A DNA stretch of 64,000 nt from Fabrea salina (GCA_022984795.1 JALIHJ010000004.1:124001-188000), one strand, 5' to 3'. Counted from the first letter of the stretch, positions 16,341 to 26,649 are shown. Numbers and translations are program-made. Notes: generated by a model not told the origin, from the letters alone.

Positions 16341-19082
16341 ATGGGTGACTACAAGAAAATCGATGACTCTGGTGAGTCAGCCTCAAAGAACGAGTCCAAA
16401 ATGAGCCCCGAAGAACTTGCAGAGCTCAACACACCCGAGCAGGGTCTCACTTCCACAGAGGCTCAGCGCAGATTTGCTCGAGACGGACCCAACGCCCTTC
16501 CAGAAAAGAAAGTCAATCCATGCATTAAGTTCATGTCTTACTATTGGGGTCCTATGCCAATCATGATTTGGGCGGCCATCATAATCGAGATAATCAACCT
16601 TTCTTGGCTGGATGTGGGCGTCCTTTCGCTCCTTCAGTTCGTTAATGGATTCGTGGGTTGGTACGAAGAAAAGAACGCAGGAAACGCCATTGAAGCCCTT
16701 AAGAAAAACATGGCTCCTAAAGCCTGGGTGAAGCGTGACGGTAGTTGGAAACAAATCGAGGCAAGAGACCTTGTAATAGGAGACAGAATCAGCATCAAGT
16801 TAGGAGACATCATTGCAGCTGACTCAATTCTAGGACCAGGCTACCTTGAGGTAGATCAGTCTGCTTTGACAGGAGAGTCCCTTGCTGTCACAAGGTACGA
16901 AGGAGAAACCGTTTACCAAGGCTCTGTTTGCAAAAGGGGAGACCTTGAAGCCATTGTATCAGCCACTGGTGCCCGCACGTTCTTCGGAAGAACTTCTGCC
17001 CTGGTGGGTTCCGTGAACAACTCAGGAAACTTCCAAAAAGTAATTTTGAGAGTCACTATGTTCTTGCTTGTCGTCTCTTCAGTTTTGGTGATCATCATTT
17101 TGATTGTGGCTATTTCAAAAGGCACTGACTTTTTAGATGCCCTTTCAATTTGCGTCGTGCTCTTGGTGGCTTCCATTCCTATTGCAATGCAAGTGGTATG
17201 CACCACTACCATGGCTGTAGGAGCTCATGCCTTAGCAGAAAAACAAGCTATTTGCAGCAGACTCAGTGCTATCGAAGAATTGGCTGGCATGCAGATTCTG
17301 TGCTCTGACAAAACAGGAACCTTGACCAAAAACGTCCTAACTATCCATGACCCTTACCTCATTAGGAACTACACTGAAAAAGACTTGATCTTCTACGCAG
17401 CTCTTGCAGCACGTAGAGACGCAGGATCTCAGGATGCTATTGACAAGTGTGTAACTGACTATGCCCGTGACAAAATGCACCTTAACTTCAGTGACTACGA
17501 AGAAGAAGACTTTATTCCTTTTGACCCCACAATCAAGAGAACTGAAGCTACTGTCCGCAATATCAAAACAGGAGAAACCCTAAAGGCCACTAAAGGCGCT
17601 CCTCAAGTTGCACTAGCTATGGCAGAAGACCCTTCAATTGAAGAAGAAGTTTCCTCAATGGTTAACGACTTGGCTTCAAGGGGCTACAGAACCATTGGTG
17701 TGGCTAAGTCCACCGAAGAAGGCAAGTGGGATTTTGTAGGACTTATTTCTCTTTCAGACCCTCCACGTGACGACACTAAAGAAACCATCCAAAAAGCTGT
17801 TTACATGGAAGTGAGTGTCAAGATGATCACAGGGGATCAAACCGCCATTGCCAAGGAAACTTCAAGACTCCTTAACTTGGGAGACAGAATTTACAACTCA
17901 GAACTCCTCAGCGAAGACGCCACAGCTGTTCAGAGAGAAATGCTTGACTCCATCATTGAGGAAGCAGATGGCTTTGCTGAAGTTTTCCCTGAACACAAAT
18001 TTGCCATTGTCAAAATGCTCCAAGAAAAAGGCAACAGAGTAGGCATGACTGGAGACGGAGTAAACGACGCACCTGCTTTGAAGAAAGCTGACGTAGGAAT
18101 TGCAGTCGAAGGAGCCACAGACGCAGCTTGTGCTGCTGCTGACATTGTCTTAACTAGTCCAGGACTTTCAGTCATCATCGAAGCTATTTACAGGTCCAGG
18201 AAGATCTTCCAAAGAATGCTTAACTACTGCAAGTACAGGATTTCTTGCACTTTCCAACTTCTTATGTTCTTCTTCGTTGCTATGGTTGCTATCGATCCTA
18301 CACACTACCCTTGTGGTGGAAAAGAAGTGCCTGGGGATTGCGATAGACCTAAAGTTTTCGCCTTGCCTGTGATCACCATTGTGATCATTACTTTGCTGAA
18401 CGACGGAACTATCATTTCAATTGCCTACGACAAAGTAACTGCTTCCAAGAAACCCGAAAAATGGGACTTGCCTTTGGTTTTCGTTATTTCAAGTTTGCTA
18501 GGATTTGTGAACTTCATTTCTTCACTGATTCTTTTACTTTTGAGCTTAAGCAGTATGAAAAGCCATCAGAGCTCTTTCTTCGGTGCTTTTGGCATTGACG
18601 GTTTTAGCTATGGTGAAGTGCTAACAGGAATCTACTTGCAGGTTTCATTGGTTGACTTCATGACTGTCTTTAATGCTAGGACCCAGTCTTTCTTCTTCAC
18701 AAGAATGCCAGGAAAAGCACTTGCTTGTGCATTCATCTTGGCAACTACAGTGGCAACAGTTTTCTCACTAGTTTGGGACTTCAACTTTGATACTCCTAAA
18801 AAGAGGCACCTTAAACCAATTTCAGCTAAGTATACATTCTGGATTTGGGGTTACTGCATAATCTTCTTTTTACTTCAAGACTTACTGAAGAACGGATTGC
18901 TCAAGATACTTGACGCTTACTACGCCAAACAAGGACAGGAGTCTAAGTTCCAAGGAGCAGTGCTTACTGATACCTTCTTGGTATTCTCTTCAGGCCGCGG
19001 CGGAGCCAGAGGGTCAATTGTTACCCGAAGGTCTGTGGCTGCAGCCCAATCACAAGCAAGAGGATCTATGGTTAGAACTTAA
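16341..19082 (+). CDS. P3A-type plasma-membrane proton ATPase
   Basis: The 913-aa pump has the P-type signatures in order: TGES (177-180), phosphorylation site CSDKTGTLTKN with Asp323, KGAPQ, and MTGDGVNDAPALKKADVGIA near 568. These sit among about ten membrane helices. The sequence around M1-M2 (GPMPIMIWAAIIIEI) and the P domain match plant, fungal and protist H+-ATPases (type P3A) rather than Na/K or Ca pumps. It would energise the plasma membrane or vacuoles with a proton gradient. The C-terminal tail (GRGGARGSIVTRRS) is basic, with possible regulatory serine/threonine residues. Codons are noticeably C-ending compared with neighbours, which points to high expression. Confidence 0.96.
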   Translation: MGDYKKIDDSGESASKNESKMSPEELAELNTPEQGLTSTEAQRRFARDGPNALPEKKVNPCIKFMSYYWGPMPIMIWAAIIIEIINLSWLDVGVLSLLQFVNGFVGWYEEKNAGNAIEALKKNMAPKAWVKRDGSWKQIEARDLVIGDRISIKLGDIIAADSILGPGYLEVDQSALTGESLAVTRYEGETVYQGSVCKRGDLEAIVSATGARTFFGRTSALVGSVNNSGNFQKVILRVTMFLLVVSSVLVIIILIVAISKGTDFLDALSICVVLLVASIPIAMQVVCTTTMAVGAHALAEKQAICSRLSAIEELAGMQILCSDKTGTLTKNVLTIHDPYLIRNYTEKDLIFYAALAARRDAGSQDAIDKCVTDYARDKMHLNFSDYEEEDFIPFDPTIKRTEATVRNIKTGETLKATKGAPQVALAMAEDPSIEEEVSSMVNDLASRGYRTIGVAKSTEEGKWDFVGLISLSDPPRDDTKETIQKAVYMEVSVKMITGDQTAIAKETSRLLNLGDRIYNSELLSEDATAVQREMLDSIIEEADGFAEVFPEHKFAIVKMLQEKGNRVGMTGDGVNDAPALKKADVGIAVEGATDAACAAADIVLTSPGLSVIIEAIYRSRKIFQRMLNYCKYRISCTFQLLMFFFVAMVAIDPTHYPCGGKEVPGDCDRPKVFALPVITIVIITLLNDGTIISIAYDKVTASKKPEKWDLPLVFVISSLLGFVNFISSLILLLLSLSSMKSHQSSFFGAFGIDGFSYGEVLTGIYLQVSLVDFMTVFNARTQSFFFTRMPGKALACAFILATTVATVFSLVWDFNFDTPKKRHLKPISAKYTFWIWGYCIIFFLLQDLLKNGLLKILDAYYAKQGQESKFQGAVLTDTFLVFSSGRGGARGSIVTRRSVAAAQSQARGSMVRT

Positions 19083-19084
19083 AA

Positions 19085-20350
19085 TTATTCTTTTACGATC
19101 TTGCCTTCTTCCCAGTTCTTTTTGTTAATTTTGCCGTCTTTAGTGATGGTGTAGCCTTTTCCATGCTTTTTGCCTCTGCTCCAGTATCCTTCATACTTGT
19201 TGCCGTCGGGCCAAGTAAACACTCCAAACCCTTCCATTAAACCTTGCTTCCACTCTCCTATGTACTCTCTTCCGTCTGACCAGGTGTACTTGCCTGTTCC
19301 GTTTATGGTGTTATTGCTCCATTCCCCAAGGTAATTAGTTCCGTCTTCCCAAAAGTAGTGGCCGATTCCGTGCTTAAAGTTGCTTTTATATTCCCCGATA
19401 TACTTTGAACCATCAGTCCAAAGGTTCCTTCCCCAGCCATTCTGCATGTCTTTTTCCCACTCTCCTTCGTAAGAGTCTCCGTTAGGCCATATGTTTCGGC
19501 CATGGCCCTCTCTCATGCCATTCTTGACTTCTCCAGTGTACCTAATTCCGTTGGAAAACTCAATGTCCTGCATATGAGTTTCGTGCAACTCAGAGTTAAA
19601 TAAGTTCTGAATCAGCTTTTCAGGGGCTTTTAGTTGTTTTTTCAAACTTTTAATTTTGGACTTAAGTTCCTTCACTTTTTTACAGTGGGATATGCTGAAC
19701 CTAGAGGGCCTGTTTTTAAAGTTGGTGTTTATCTGTCTTTGTTTGTGCCAAAGCCAAGCGTACCCATCTTCTTCAGCATTTACTTTTTCCATGTAAGCTC
19801 CTATAAAAGGATTTCCCCAGTTCCCTTCAAAGTACTCTCCGTCAATGTGAGTGAAAACCCCTACTCCAAAGGGGTATCCAAAGCTCCACTGTCCTTGATA
19901 TACACACCCGTCAGGCCACTTCATAACTCCTTGTCCGTGCCTAAACCCTCCCAGCCATTCGCCTTTGTAAGTTGCTCCTGTAGGGTACTCAAATTTTTCA
20001 CGTGACTTTACTTTGTTAGCGAGTTTTGATTTAGAAAGAGTGTACTTTACTTCTTGCGGAGCAAAGTAAGTGTGGTTTCCTAAACTTTTCAAACGTGAGT
20101 ACTGTGTCATGTGAATGTAGCGACGCCAAGCCGCCTGGATTTTAGTAGCTGCTTGTTGTTGCAGGTGTTTGGGGGGTAGCTTCTTTACAACTTGACTGGG
20201 ACTAATTTCTTTGGAAGTAGAGTTGCGCTCTACTGACTCTTTGAGGTTGTTAAAAGCTTCAATTACTAACTGCTTGGAATTTACCGAAGACTTAAGATTG
20301 AGTTCTTTGTTGTCTTCACCACAACACTTGGAGCAGTTTAAGTTTCCCAT
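19085..20350 (-). CDS. MORN-repeat protein with IQ motif and dual-acylation N-terminus
   Basis: The 421-aa protein starts MGNLNCSKCC. Gly2 plus nearby cysteines predicts myristoylation and palmitoylation. An IQ motif (AATKIQAAWRRYIHM, about 67-81) should bind calmodulin or centrin. Ten or so MORN repeats follow in two blocks (about 120-190 and 270-410), each of the type Y-x-G-x-W-x-x-G-x-x-x-G-x-G. A charged helix of about 60 residues separates the blocks. In ciliates and apicomplexans such MORN proteins sit on membranes of the cortex, cilia or cytokinetic ring. The gene is convergent with the proton pump, with two bases between stops. Confidence 0.9.
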   Translation of the reverse strand: MGNLNCSKCCGEDNKELNLKSSVNSKQLVIEAFNNLKESVERNSTSKEISPSQVVKKLPPKHLQQQAATKIQAAWRRYIHMTQYSRLKSLGNHTYFAPQEVKYTLSKSKLANKVKSREKFEYPTGATYKGEWLGGFRHGQGVMKWPDGCVYQGQWSFGYPFGVGVFTHIDGEYFEGNWGNPFIGAYMEKVNAEEDGYAWLWHKQRQINTNFKNRPSRFSISHCKKVKELKSKIKSLKKQLKAPEKLIQNLFNSELHETHMQDIEFSNGIRYTGEVKNGMREGHGRNIWPNGDSYEGEWEKDMQNGWGRNLWTDGSKYIGEYKSNFKHGIGHYFWEDGTNYLGEWSNNTINGTGKYTWSDGREYIGEWKQGLMEGFGVFTWPDGNKYEGYWSRGKKHGKGYTITKDGKINKKNWEEGKIVKE

Positions 20351-20366
20351 TTTACTTTAACTGAAA

Positions 20367-23300
20367 TTAAAACCTAATTTCTTTATCTAAGTTGTAAGCC
20401 AAGTAGTTGTTGAAGTCTAGTCTAAGGAACAGTTCAGGGTATATTCCTTTGTGTGCCATTGTTTTGGCCATGGTGTAAACGAATCTGTGGACTCTGTTGA
20501 AGTCTGTTTCTAAAGTTTCGAGTTCGTAAAGAGTTTCACTTTCAAATTCGTACTCTGGGTTGGAGGTAAGTAGCAAGTTCTGGAAACGCATAACTAAATT
20601 AAACACTATTTTCAGGTTTTCCATAACCACTTTTCCTTTTCCTACTAAAAAGGTGTTTTTCTTCACAGTTTCAAGGTAAGTGGCATGTGCACTAATTAAG
20701 TCTTCAACTGTTTTGGACTGGCTGATGCTTTGCACAAGGGACTTCCAGGCAGTTCCGTGGACTTCAGAAGCTATGTGTCCTTGGAAAATGTCTAGAAAGT
20801 GCTGCATTTTTTGTCTGAGGAGTTGCATGCGTCTTGTGTTTCTCTGGTCACTAAGCTTCCTGATGGAAGAGTTGTGGAAGAAAAGCTTAATGTTTCCCAA
20901 AATCATGCTTATGTACTTGACCCTGAGTAAAGTAGTGAAAACTGAACTGTAACTTAAAAGTGACTCAGAACTCACTACAAGTTTTAGAGGTCCTTTAACT
21001 CTGTACTTGAACTCAAGGAACTCCAAGTCGTCCACTGTCCTAAACTTCATTCCTAGCCAGGTTTCTTTGTTTCCAGTAACACTTACTAAGTCTCCGTAGG
21101 AGTCTTCTTTAGAAGAAGACATTTTAAAGGCTGCTTCCCATGCGTTGCTTACACTTCCACTGAAGTTTCTACTGAAAAGAGTAGACAAAAAAAGGTCAAT
21201 AGTGTCTCCTGCCTCCAGCAAAGAGTACCTTTTGAGTGCTTTAAGGTGATCAATTAGTTTCAGTTTTCTAGTGAAAAGGTGAATTGCTGCTTTGTTCACA
21301 AAGTCAAACTGGGCTTTTATAGGCTGGTATATGAGTTTATCTAGCAAAAAAGGAAGAGGGTAGGTGGACTCAGGGTTTAACTCTGGAAGTTCTGGAAACA
21401 AGTCACTGAATATGTCTTTTTGAAGGGGTTTAGGTTCCCATTTCTTCCGGGGGTTGAGCTTTCTCAAAGCTTTTGTAATGATGTAGTCCCAAAGAATGTC
21501 TGTGCAAATAGTAAACTTCTCTAGCTCTTCTTTGTAACCAAATCTAGGATGCTCTACTGGAGTTTTAGGTTTAACTTCTTGGGGCTCTGTGTAGTTAAAC
21601 AGTTCTCCAATAGAAGAAGTGCCTCCAGGGGGTTGTTTTACTTTTTTAGGAAAGTAGTTGGGTTCCTTTGCAGGTTCCTTTACAGGTTCCTCTGTGGGTT
21701 CTTCTATTTGCATTGAAACTTCTTCAGGTGCTATTGTTTCCTGGGTGTCTGAGTTAAGTTGTTTTTGAATTTCTTCTCTAAGTGTTTTTTCTTCTTGGGC
21801 GTAGAACTCCATTCTTTTAGAGTTGAGTTCGTTTCTTCTTTTTCTCCAGTTTTCTTTGGAGTCAGTTCCGTAGATTTTTTTAATCATTTCTTGGTATTGG
21901 TCAAGTAAGTATTTCTTTCCTTTTTCAATGAGTTCTTTTTGTTCTTGTTCTTCTTTTTCAGCTTCTTCTTTGAGCCTTTGTTCTTCTTTTTCTTTTTGGA
22001 TTCTCTGGATTTCTTTGTTTTGGGCAATTTGGTTTTGAAGTTCTTGGTAGAAACTCCACTGCTTGTTTCTTTGGGTTTGGGTTCTTTCGTGTTCTAGTTG
22101 CATAGCTAGTTTGTGGGTGTTTTTCCTTTGTTTCATTTTTTCTAGTTTTTTGTTAAATAAGGCTTCTTGTGCCTGTTGCTCTTCTAGAATTATTTCTTTT
22201 TCAAGTTCCATTAAGCACCCTGTTTGTTCTGTTTGGAAACTTGTAAAGTCGTCCAGTATTGACTTAATGTCGTTTACTCTAAACTTCAGTCTGAAGTAGG
22301 GTGTCAACTCGTCTTTCACGTAAACAGTGCTTAGTTTGCCAGTGCTGCAAGCTAGGTAGTACTTGAAAAGGTCACCTTCTAGCTGCTTTAAAACCGCAAG
22401 TGTCTTTCCTACCGTGTTTAGTTCACTCATAACACTTCCAAGTATTTTGTTGCTCCTAAACCCTAACAAGTCCCTGAAGTTCCCAACTTCAAACATTCCT
22501 AGTTGGGCCTTTTCGTACAAAACAAACTCTCCAAAAACATCACTCATTTCACCAAAATACACAAAATTCCTTAGCATCTCCAAAAAGGGCTTAAAAGTTT
22601 TTTTGAAAACCATTCTGAGCAGCACTGCGTACTCTGCGTCCCCTTCGTTTGCTTGAGTTAAACTGCTTAAGTAGTCCAAAAGACCAACTCCTAACTCTTC
22701 AACCTGGCAAATCCCAACCACTGCAGTTAGTTGGTCCCTTAAAGAAGTTGTTTGAGTCATTAGTTCTAGTAAAGTTATTTTAGGTAACTTCAGCACAAAA
22801 GAGTGGTAAAAAGTAGCAAACTTCCGAAGTCCTGAGGCCAAAGCAGGAGCTAGTAAGCTTGGCTGGCTTTCTAAATAATTCAAAAACTGGCACAGCTTCA
22901 GCCAGTCTTCTGAGGACTTTAAGAACTGATAACTTGCTGAGTAAGTAACTTTAAAGTTCATGCAACTCAACCTAAATTCTTTTTGAACCTTTACAGACTG
23001 GTTTTGGAAGCAAACCAACTTGTTTGGTATGTTAAGAAGAGTCAACTTCAGGTTTTGCACCAAGTCTTCTTGGGCAATATAGTCTTCGGGGACGTCTAAG
23101 TAGTTGTCTGCTAGTCTAAGGAACTCTGTGTCTTGGGTGTCGGTTACAAGGCTATTGACTCTAAACTCCTCTTCGTAGTCCTCCCAGAGTTCCCTTTTCT
23201 TTTTAGTGTTTGGTTCGTACTTTAGCCCAGAAGGGTTACTTTCAAGTTCCTCTATTATACTTTGCCAGTAGTCTTTTGTTGATGCTTCACTAAGCGGCGA

Positions 23301-24116
23301 AGGGGGCTTTTTAAAGGTTAGAGTGCTAGAAGCAGGGTAAGGGTAGATAGGTTCTGATTCTTGGTACTTAGGCAAAGGAGGGAGTTCTAGATTTATGCCA
23401 AAGGGGTGGTCTGAAGTTTCTTTTTGAGTGTGATTAAAAGCATAAAAAAGGTCTCCTGTTTGTGGTTGAAACCATGAAGTTGTTGGAGATTCTACTTCGA
23501 AGTTGCCTATTTGAGGGGGATTCAAAGGTAGTTCCACGATTGAGTTAAGTCTTTGGTTGTAGTTCCCGAACCTAGACTCCTCAATGCTAGTGTCCTCTAA
23601 AAATAAGTGTCCACTTAAGTGGAAAAACAAGTCTTGTGAGGTTTTGCCTGCAAGGTTGACATTGGAATAGTTGTTTTGAGAAACAGCAAAAAGTTCAGGA
23701 GGAGCGTCCCACCTAAAGTTTTGGCAAGAAACTTTGCACAGGTGGGAAATCAACCGCCAGGACAAGTCACTGATGTTTCCTTTCCCACTTAAATCAGAAA
23801 GCAGAAACAGTAACTTTAGAACTTCAAAGTGTTTGTCGAAGCTAGTAATTCTTAGGTCTCTTTTAGGAAAGGTCTTTTTGGGCAGAAGATGCTGTATGTT
23901 GAGTTCCAAAGCAAGGGCTCTGTCGAATTCTTTTTTGTTTCTGAGTTCAAAACAAACTGAGTTAGTATCTTTCATTAAATCTTCAATTGCGTAGTGCTTG
24001 TTTAGAGTGTTGGAAAAAATAGTTTGGAACACACTAGGGTTAATGCCTTTTTGAGGAACATTTCCTGTAATGGATTTTTCAAGTTCCTTAATGCATCCTA
24101 GAATACTTTCCGCCAT
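20367..24116 (-). CDS. TUBGCP6: Gamma-tubulin complex component, GCP6-like
   Basis: The 1249-aa protein shows an N-terminal GRIP1-like region (LALELNIQHLLPKKTFPKRD, about 67-86; multiple helices at 390-560). A long Lys/Glu/Gln coiled coil of about 120 residues (640-790) and a disordered Pro/Glu linker follow. A GRIP2-like C-terminus carries RRMQLLRQKMQHFLDIFQGH and ends with HKGIYPELFLRLDFNNYL. A large insertion between GRIP1 and GRIP2 is the mark of GCP6, and GCP5 is the main alternative. It would build the gamma-tubulin ring complex at basal bodies. The next gene downstream in transcription order is the MORN gene. Confidence 0.8.
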   Translation of the reverse strand: MAESILGCIKELEKSITGNVPQKGINPSVFQTIFSNTLNKHYAIEDLMKDTNSVCFELRNKKEFDRALALELNIQHLLPKKTFPKRDLRITSFDKHFEVLKLLFLLSDLSGKGNISDLSWRLISHLCKVSCQNFRWDAPPELFAVSQNNYSNVNLAGKTSQDLFFHLSGHLFLEDTSIEESRFGNYNQRLNSIVELPLNPPQIGNFEVESPTTSWFQPQTGDLFYAFNHTQKETSDHPFGINLELPPLPKYQESEPIYPYPASSTLTFKKPPSPLSEASTKDYWQSIIEELESNPSGLKYEPNTKKKRELWEDYEEEFRVNSLVTDTQDTEFLRLADNYLDVPEDYIAQEDLVQNLKLTLLNIPNKLVCFQNQSVKVQKEFRLSCMNFKVTYSASYQFLKSSEDWLKLCQFLNYLESQPSLLAPALASGLRKFATFYHSFVLKLPKITLLELMTQTTSLRDQLTAVVGICQVEELGVGLLDYLSSLTQANEGDAEYAVLLRMVFKKTFKPFLEMLRNFVYFGEMSDVFGEFVLYEKAQLGMFEVGNFRDLLGFRSNKILGSVMSELNTVGKTLAVLKQLEGDLFKYYLACSTGKLSTVYVKDELTPYFRLKFRVNDIKSILDDFTSFQTEQTGCLMELEKEIILEEQQAQEALFNKKLEKMKQRKNTHKLAMQLEHERTQTQRNKQWSFYQELQNQIAQNKEIQRIQKEKEEQRLKEEAEKEEQEQKELIEKGKKYLLDQYQEMIKKIYGTDSKENWRKRRNELNSKRMEFYAQEEKTLREEIQKQLNSDTQETIAPEEVSMQIEEPTEEPVKEPAKEPNYFPKKVKQPPGGTSSIGELFNYTEPQEVKPKTPVEHPRFGYKEELEKFTICTDILWDYIITKALRKLNPRKKWEPKPLQKDIFSDLFPELPELNPESTYPLPFLLDKLIYQPIKAQFDFVNKAAIHLFTRKLKLIDHLKALKRYSLLEAGDTIDLFLSTLFSRNFSGSVSNAWEAAFKMSSSKEDSYGDLVSVTGNKETWLGMKFRTVDDLEFLEFKYRVKGPLKLVVSSESLLSYSSVFTTLLRVKYISMILGNIKLFFHNSSIRKLSDQRNTRRMQLLRQKMQHFLDIFQGHIASEVHGTAWKSLVQSISQSKTVEDLISAHATYLETVKKNTFLVGKGKVVMENLKIVFNLVMRFQNLLLTSNPEYEFESETLYELETLETDFNRVHRFVYTMAKTMAHKGIYPELFLRLDFNNYLAYNLDKEIRF

Positions 24117-24122
24117 TGTATA

Positions 24123-24941
24123 CTAAGTTACATGTTTAAACTTAATTAACCAAGAGTGACTGACAGCTTCCTCCAAAGTCATTCTTTCACTGGGGTTCCT
24201 TTTTATTAACCTTTGAATGAAGTCCTGTGCTTCCTGACTGACAAAATCAGGAAGGGAAAACTTAACTTGTTCAATCCTTCTGTAGGTTTCTCTGGGTTCT
24301 CTAGCTTCAAAAGGGGGAGCTCCTACTAAAAACTCATAAGCCAGCACTCCTAAGGCCCAGTTATCAACAGTAAAGTCGTAGTCTTGCTTGCAAATCATTT
24401 CTGGAGGCAAGTAGTCTAGTGTTCCGCAAAGAGTTTGTCTCCTTGAAGAAGGACAGTGAATTGACCATCCAAAGTCAGAAACCTTGATTACTCCGCAGGA
24501 GTTCAGCAGGTTCTCAGGCTTGATGTCTCTGTGGATCACGCTTTTACTGTGGAGGTATAGCAAGGCATTTGTGACTTGGTAAATGTAGTTTGCAGCTTTT
24601 GGTTCAGGGAACCTATGCTCTTCTCTAAGCTCGTTAAAAACCTCCCCGTTAGGAGTGTACTCTAAAATAAGGTAAATTCTTTTGTTGTCCCAAAAATACC
24701 CATAAAGTCTTAGTATGTTTTCGTGGTGCATGTGTGACTGAATTTCTATTTCCCGGCGCAGTTGCTGCTCCATACGGGACTCTAGTAGTTGTCTTTTACT
24801 CAAGATCTTCAGAGCTACAATGTAGTGTGTTTGTTTTTCTCGTGCAAGGTAAACCCTTCCAAACTTGCCTTTGCCCAAGCACTTTCCCAGTTCAAAGTCA
24901 TTTAGCGCCCATGTTCTTTTTGGCTTTGGCTCGTTTGACAT
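24123..24941 (-). CDS. Aurora-family serine/threonine kinase
   Basis: The 272-aa protein is a compact, catalytically complete kinase: [10 protein letters not shown] (22-31), Lys45 in [14 protein letters not shown] (137-144), DFG (156-158). The activation loop [16 protein letters not shown] has phospho-acceptor Thr170. [11 protein letters not shown] is diagnostic of Aurora kinases. There is almost no N-terminal extension, so the destruction-box region of animal Aurora A is absent. Roles in mitosis, cytokinesis or cilium disassembly are expected. It lies 6 nt from the GCP6-like gene, on the same strand. Confidence 0.95.
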   Translation of the reverse strand: MSNEPKPKRTWALNDFELGKCLGKGKFGRVYLAREKQTHYIVALKILSKRQLLESRMEQQLRREIEIQSHMHHENILRLYGYFWDNKRIYLILEYTPNGEVFNELREEHRFPEPKAANYIYQVTNALLYLHSKSVIHRDIKPENLLNSCGVIKVSDFGWSIHCPSSRRQTLCGTLDYLPPEMICKQDYDFTVDNWALGVLAYEFLVGAPPFEAREPRETYRRIEQVKFSLPDFVSQEAQDFIQRLIKRNPSERMTLEEAVSHSWLIKFKHVT

Positions 24942-25002
24942 TTATATTACGCAAAATGGTTAAGCTAATTAAACTTAAGTTTCACTTTACTTCTAAATAA
25001 TT

Positions 25003-26649
25003 ATGTCACTAACGAAGAGTTCCAGGTTTTTATTTTCTACACACGACTCCAGCTTCATGGGTACTATCAAGGAAAGAAACAAGTTTTCCAAATCAACTAT
25101 GAGAGGAACTAAGCCTCAAAGTGCTTCCAGTCCTAGAAAGCAAAACCGAAGGACCTGCTCAATTGATCCTGAACTAGCAGCTAGAGTTGCTAAGGAGTAC
25201 GTTCTGCCTATTTACAGAGCAGAACTTAGAAGACAAAGCAGGAGAAGTAAAGGCGGAAGTAGACCGTTAGAAGCCCCAGACAAAACAGTGATGTATGACC
25301 TTAAGTTAAGTGAACAGCTCCATCAAGAAATAAGCAAACTCAAAAAAAGCCTTGAAGAAAAGGACCAGAAACTTAAAGAAGTAGAGCAAAACTGGCAACT
25401 TTCACAAAAGGAAATTGAAAACGTGAAAGAAAACTTACTGAACTCCCAAAACGAAAAAATGTTTAGTTATCTCGAAAACTCCAATCTCCACAAAATTAAC
25501 CAAAATTTATTGCACAAAAATAATGAACTAGTAAATAAGGTATCTGAGTACACCAAGCAAGTTACTGAACTAGAGAGAATCAGAAACCACTTTTCAAAGC
25601 AACTACTTGAAGAAAGGTCTATAAACGACAAACTTAAGTTCAGGGCTACACAACTGGAACATCAGAATTCTTTGTTTGCAATGCAAAATGCTGTGATGGG
25701 CGAAAGACTCAAAGGACTCTACGAGTCAGTCAACCAAATAACAGGAACTCTTGGCGTACAAAACAAACTTGAGTCAGAAGTCAAGTCTATGGCTTTTTTC
25801 GTGTTTGAAATCGCAGACTACTTCAATTCAGTGAACAAAGAAGCCGAAGTACTAGCTGCAACCCAACAAGACCTACAAAAAGACTGTTTAGAACTGACCC
25901 GAATCAAAGACAAACTAGAAGAAACTAAAAACACAGTTATGAATTCAGTTAACTACAAAATCAAAAACCTTAAAGACGAAATCACTAAACTCAGAATAGA
26001 CAAGCAAGAACTAGGAGACAAAATCAAGGAGCTAGAAAGCTCTATTCAGTTTTACTCCACTGAAAACTCAATCCTTAAGAACCAACTGAAGTCCTTCAAA
26101 AGCGTCCAAAACAGGTTCGAAGAAAAACAGTGCATCAAGTGCAACAAACGCTACTCCGACAACTCTAACTTCAACTGGTCCTGCAAAACCCATAAAAGTG
26201 AGTACTCTGAAGCAGGAGGAATCTACTTCTGCTGTGGCAAAAAACAAAAAGAAGCCAAGGGCTGCATTACTTCAAAGCATATTTCCAAAGAAGACGAAGA
26301 AGCCTCAGAAGAAAAAAAAACTGATGCAAACAGATGCACTAACTGCAAGGATGTTGGACACTTGTCTCATGAATGCCCTAAAGACCCCAACTTCCAAAGT
26401 GAAGCTGACCCCATTGAGGAAATGAAGCGCTTAGAAAACTTAAAGTCCGGCAAAAAAGCTTCACTTGGGTTTGGCTTTAAAGAAAGACTTTATAACTTAA
26501 TTGGAGACAAGAAGTTCAACAGTTTGGATCCAAGTGACTCCTTAAGGATCTTCGAAGACTTGGAAGAACTCAAAAAGGAGTTTAAAAGTGAAAACTACTA
26601 TGGGTTTTTTTCAACTCAAAGGGATCAAGCTAGTCAACTTAATTTATAA
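25003..26649 (+). CDS. Coiled-coil protein with Cys/His zinc module and CCHC knuckle
   Basis: The 548-aa protein has a basic disordered head (1-100) and a long coiled coil (about 100-370). A zinc-binding module follows: Cys377-x2-Cys380, later a C-x2-H pair, an FCCGKKQKEAKGC stretch and a histidine near 426, resembling CHORD-like modules. Next is a CCHC knuckle CTNCKDVGHLSHEC (445-458). The CCHC spacing C-x2-C-x4-H-x4-C is exact. Zinc knuckles usually bind single-stranded nucleic acid, but here the long coil suggests a cytoskeletal or RNA-granule scaffold. No retroviral Gag features are present. Its last 16 bases overlap the end of the convergent ankyrin gene. Confidence 0.8.
   Translation: MSLTKSSRFLFSTHDSSFMGTIKERNKFSKSTMRGTKPQSASSPRKQNRRTCSIDPELAARVAKEYVLPIYRAELRRQSRRSKGGSRPLEAPDKTVMYDLKLSEQLHQEISKLKKSLEEKDQKLKEVEQNWQLSQKEIENVKENLLNSQNEKMFSYLENSNLHKINQNLLHKNNELVNKVSEYTKQVTELERIRNHFSKQLLEERSINDKLKFRATQLEHQNSLFAMQNAVMGERLKGLYESVNQITGTLGVQNKLESEVKSMAFFVFEIADYFNSVNKEAEVLAATQQDLQKDCLELTRIKDKLEETKNTVMNSVNYKIKNLKDEITKLRIDKQELGDKIKELESSIQFYSTENSILKNQLKSFKSVQNRFEEKQCIKCNKRYSDNSNFNWSCKTHKSEYSEAGGIYFCCGKKQKEAKGCITSKHISKEDEEASEEKKTDANRCTNCKDVGHLSHECPKDPNFQSEADPIEEMKRLENLKSGKKASLGFGFKERLYNLIGDKKFNSLDPSDSLRIFEDLEELKKEFKSENYYGFFSTQRDQASQLNL

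Noticed and set aside
16383-16754. Long antisense frames inside conserved genes (for example opposite the proton pump and MCM2)
   Set aside because: They mirror codon bias of the sense gene, lack conserved content and start at non-ATG codons in many cases.
25003-26649. CCHC knuckle as a sign of a Gag-like mobile element
   Set aside because: The protein has a long coiled coil and a second zinc module. There is no polymerase, integrase or terminal repeat nearby, so it looks like a cellular gene.
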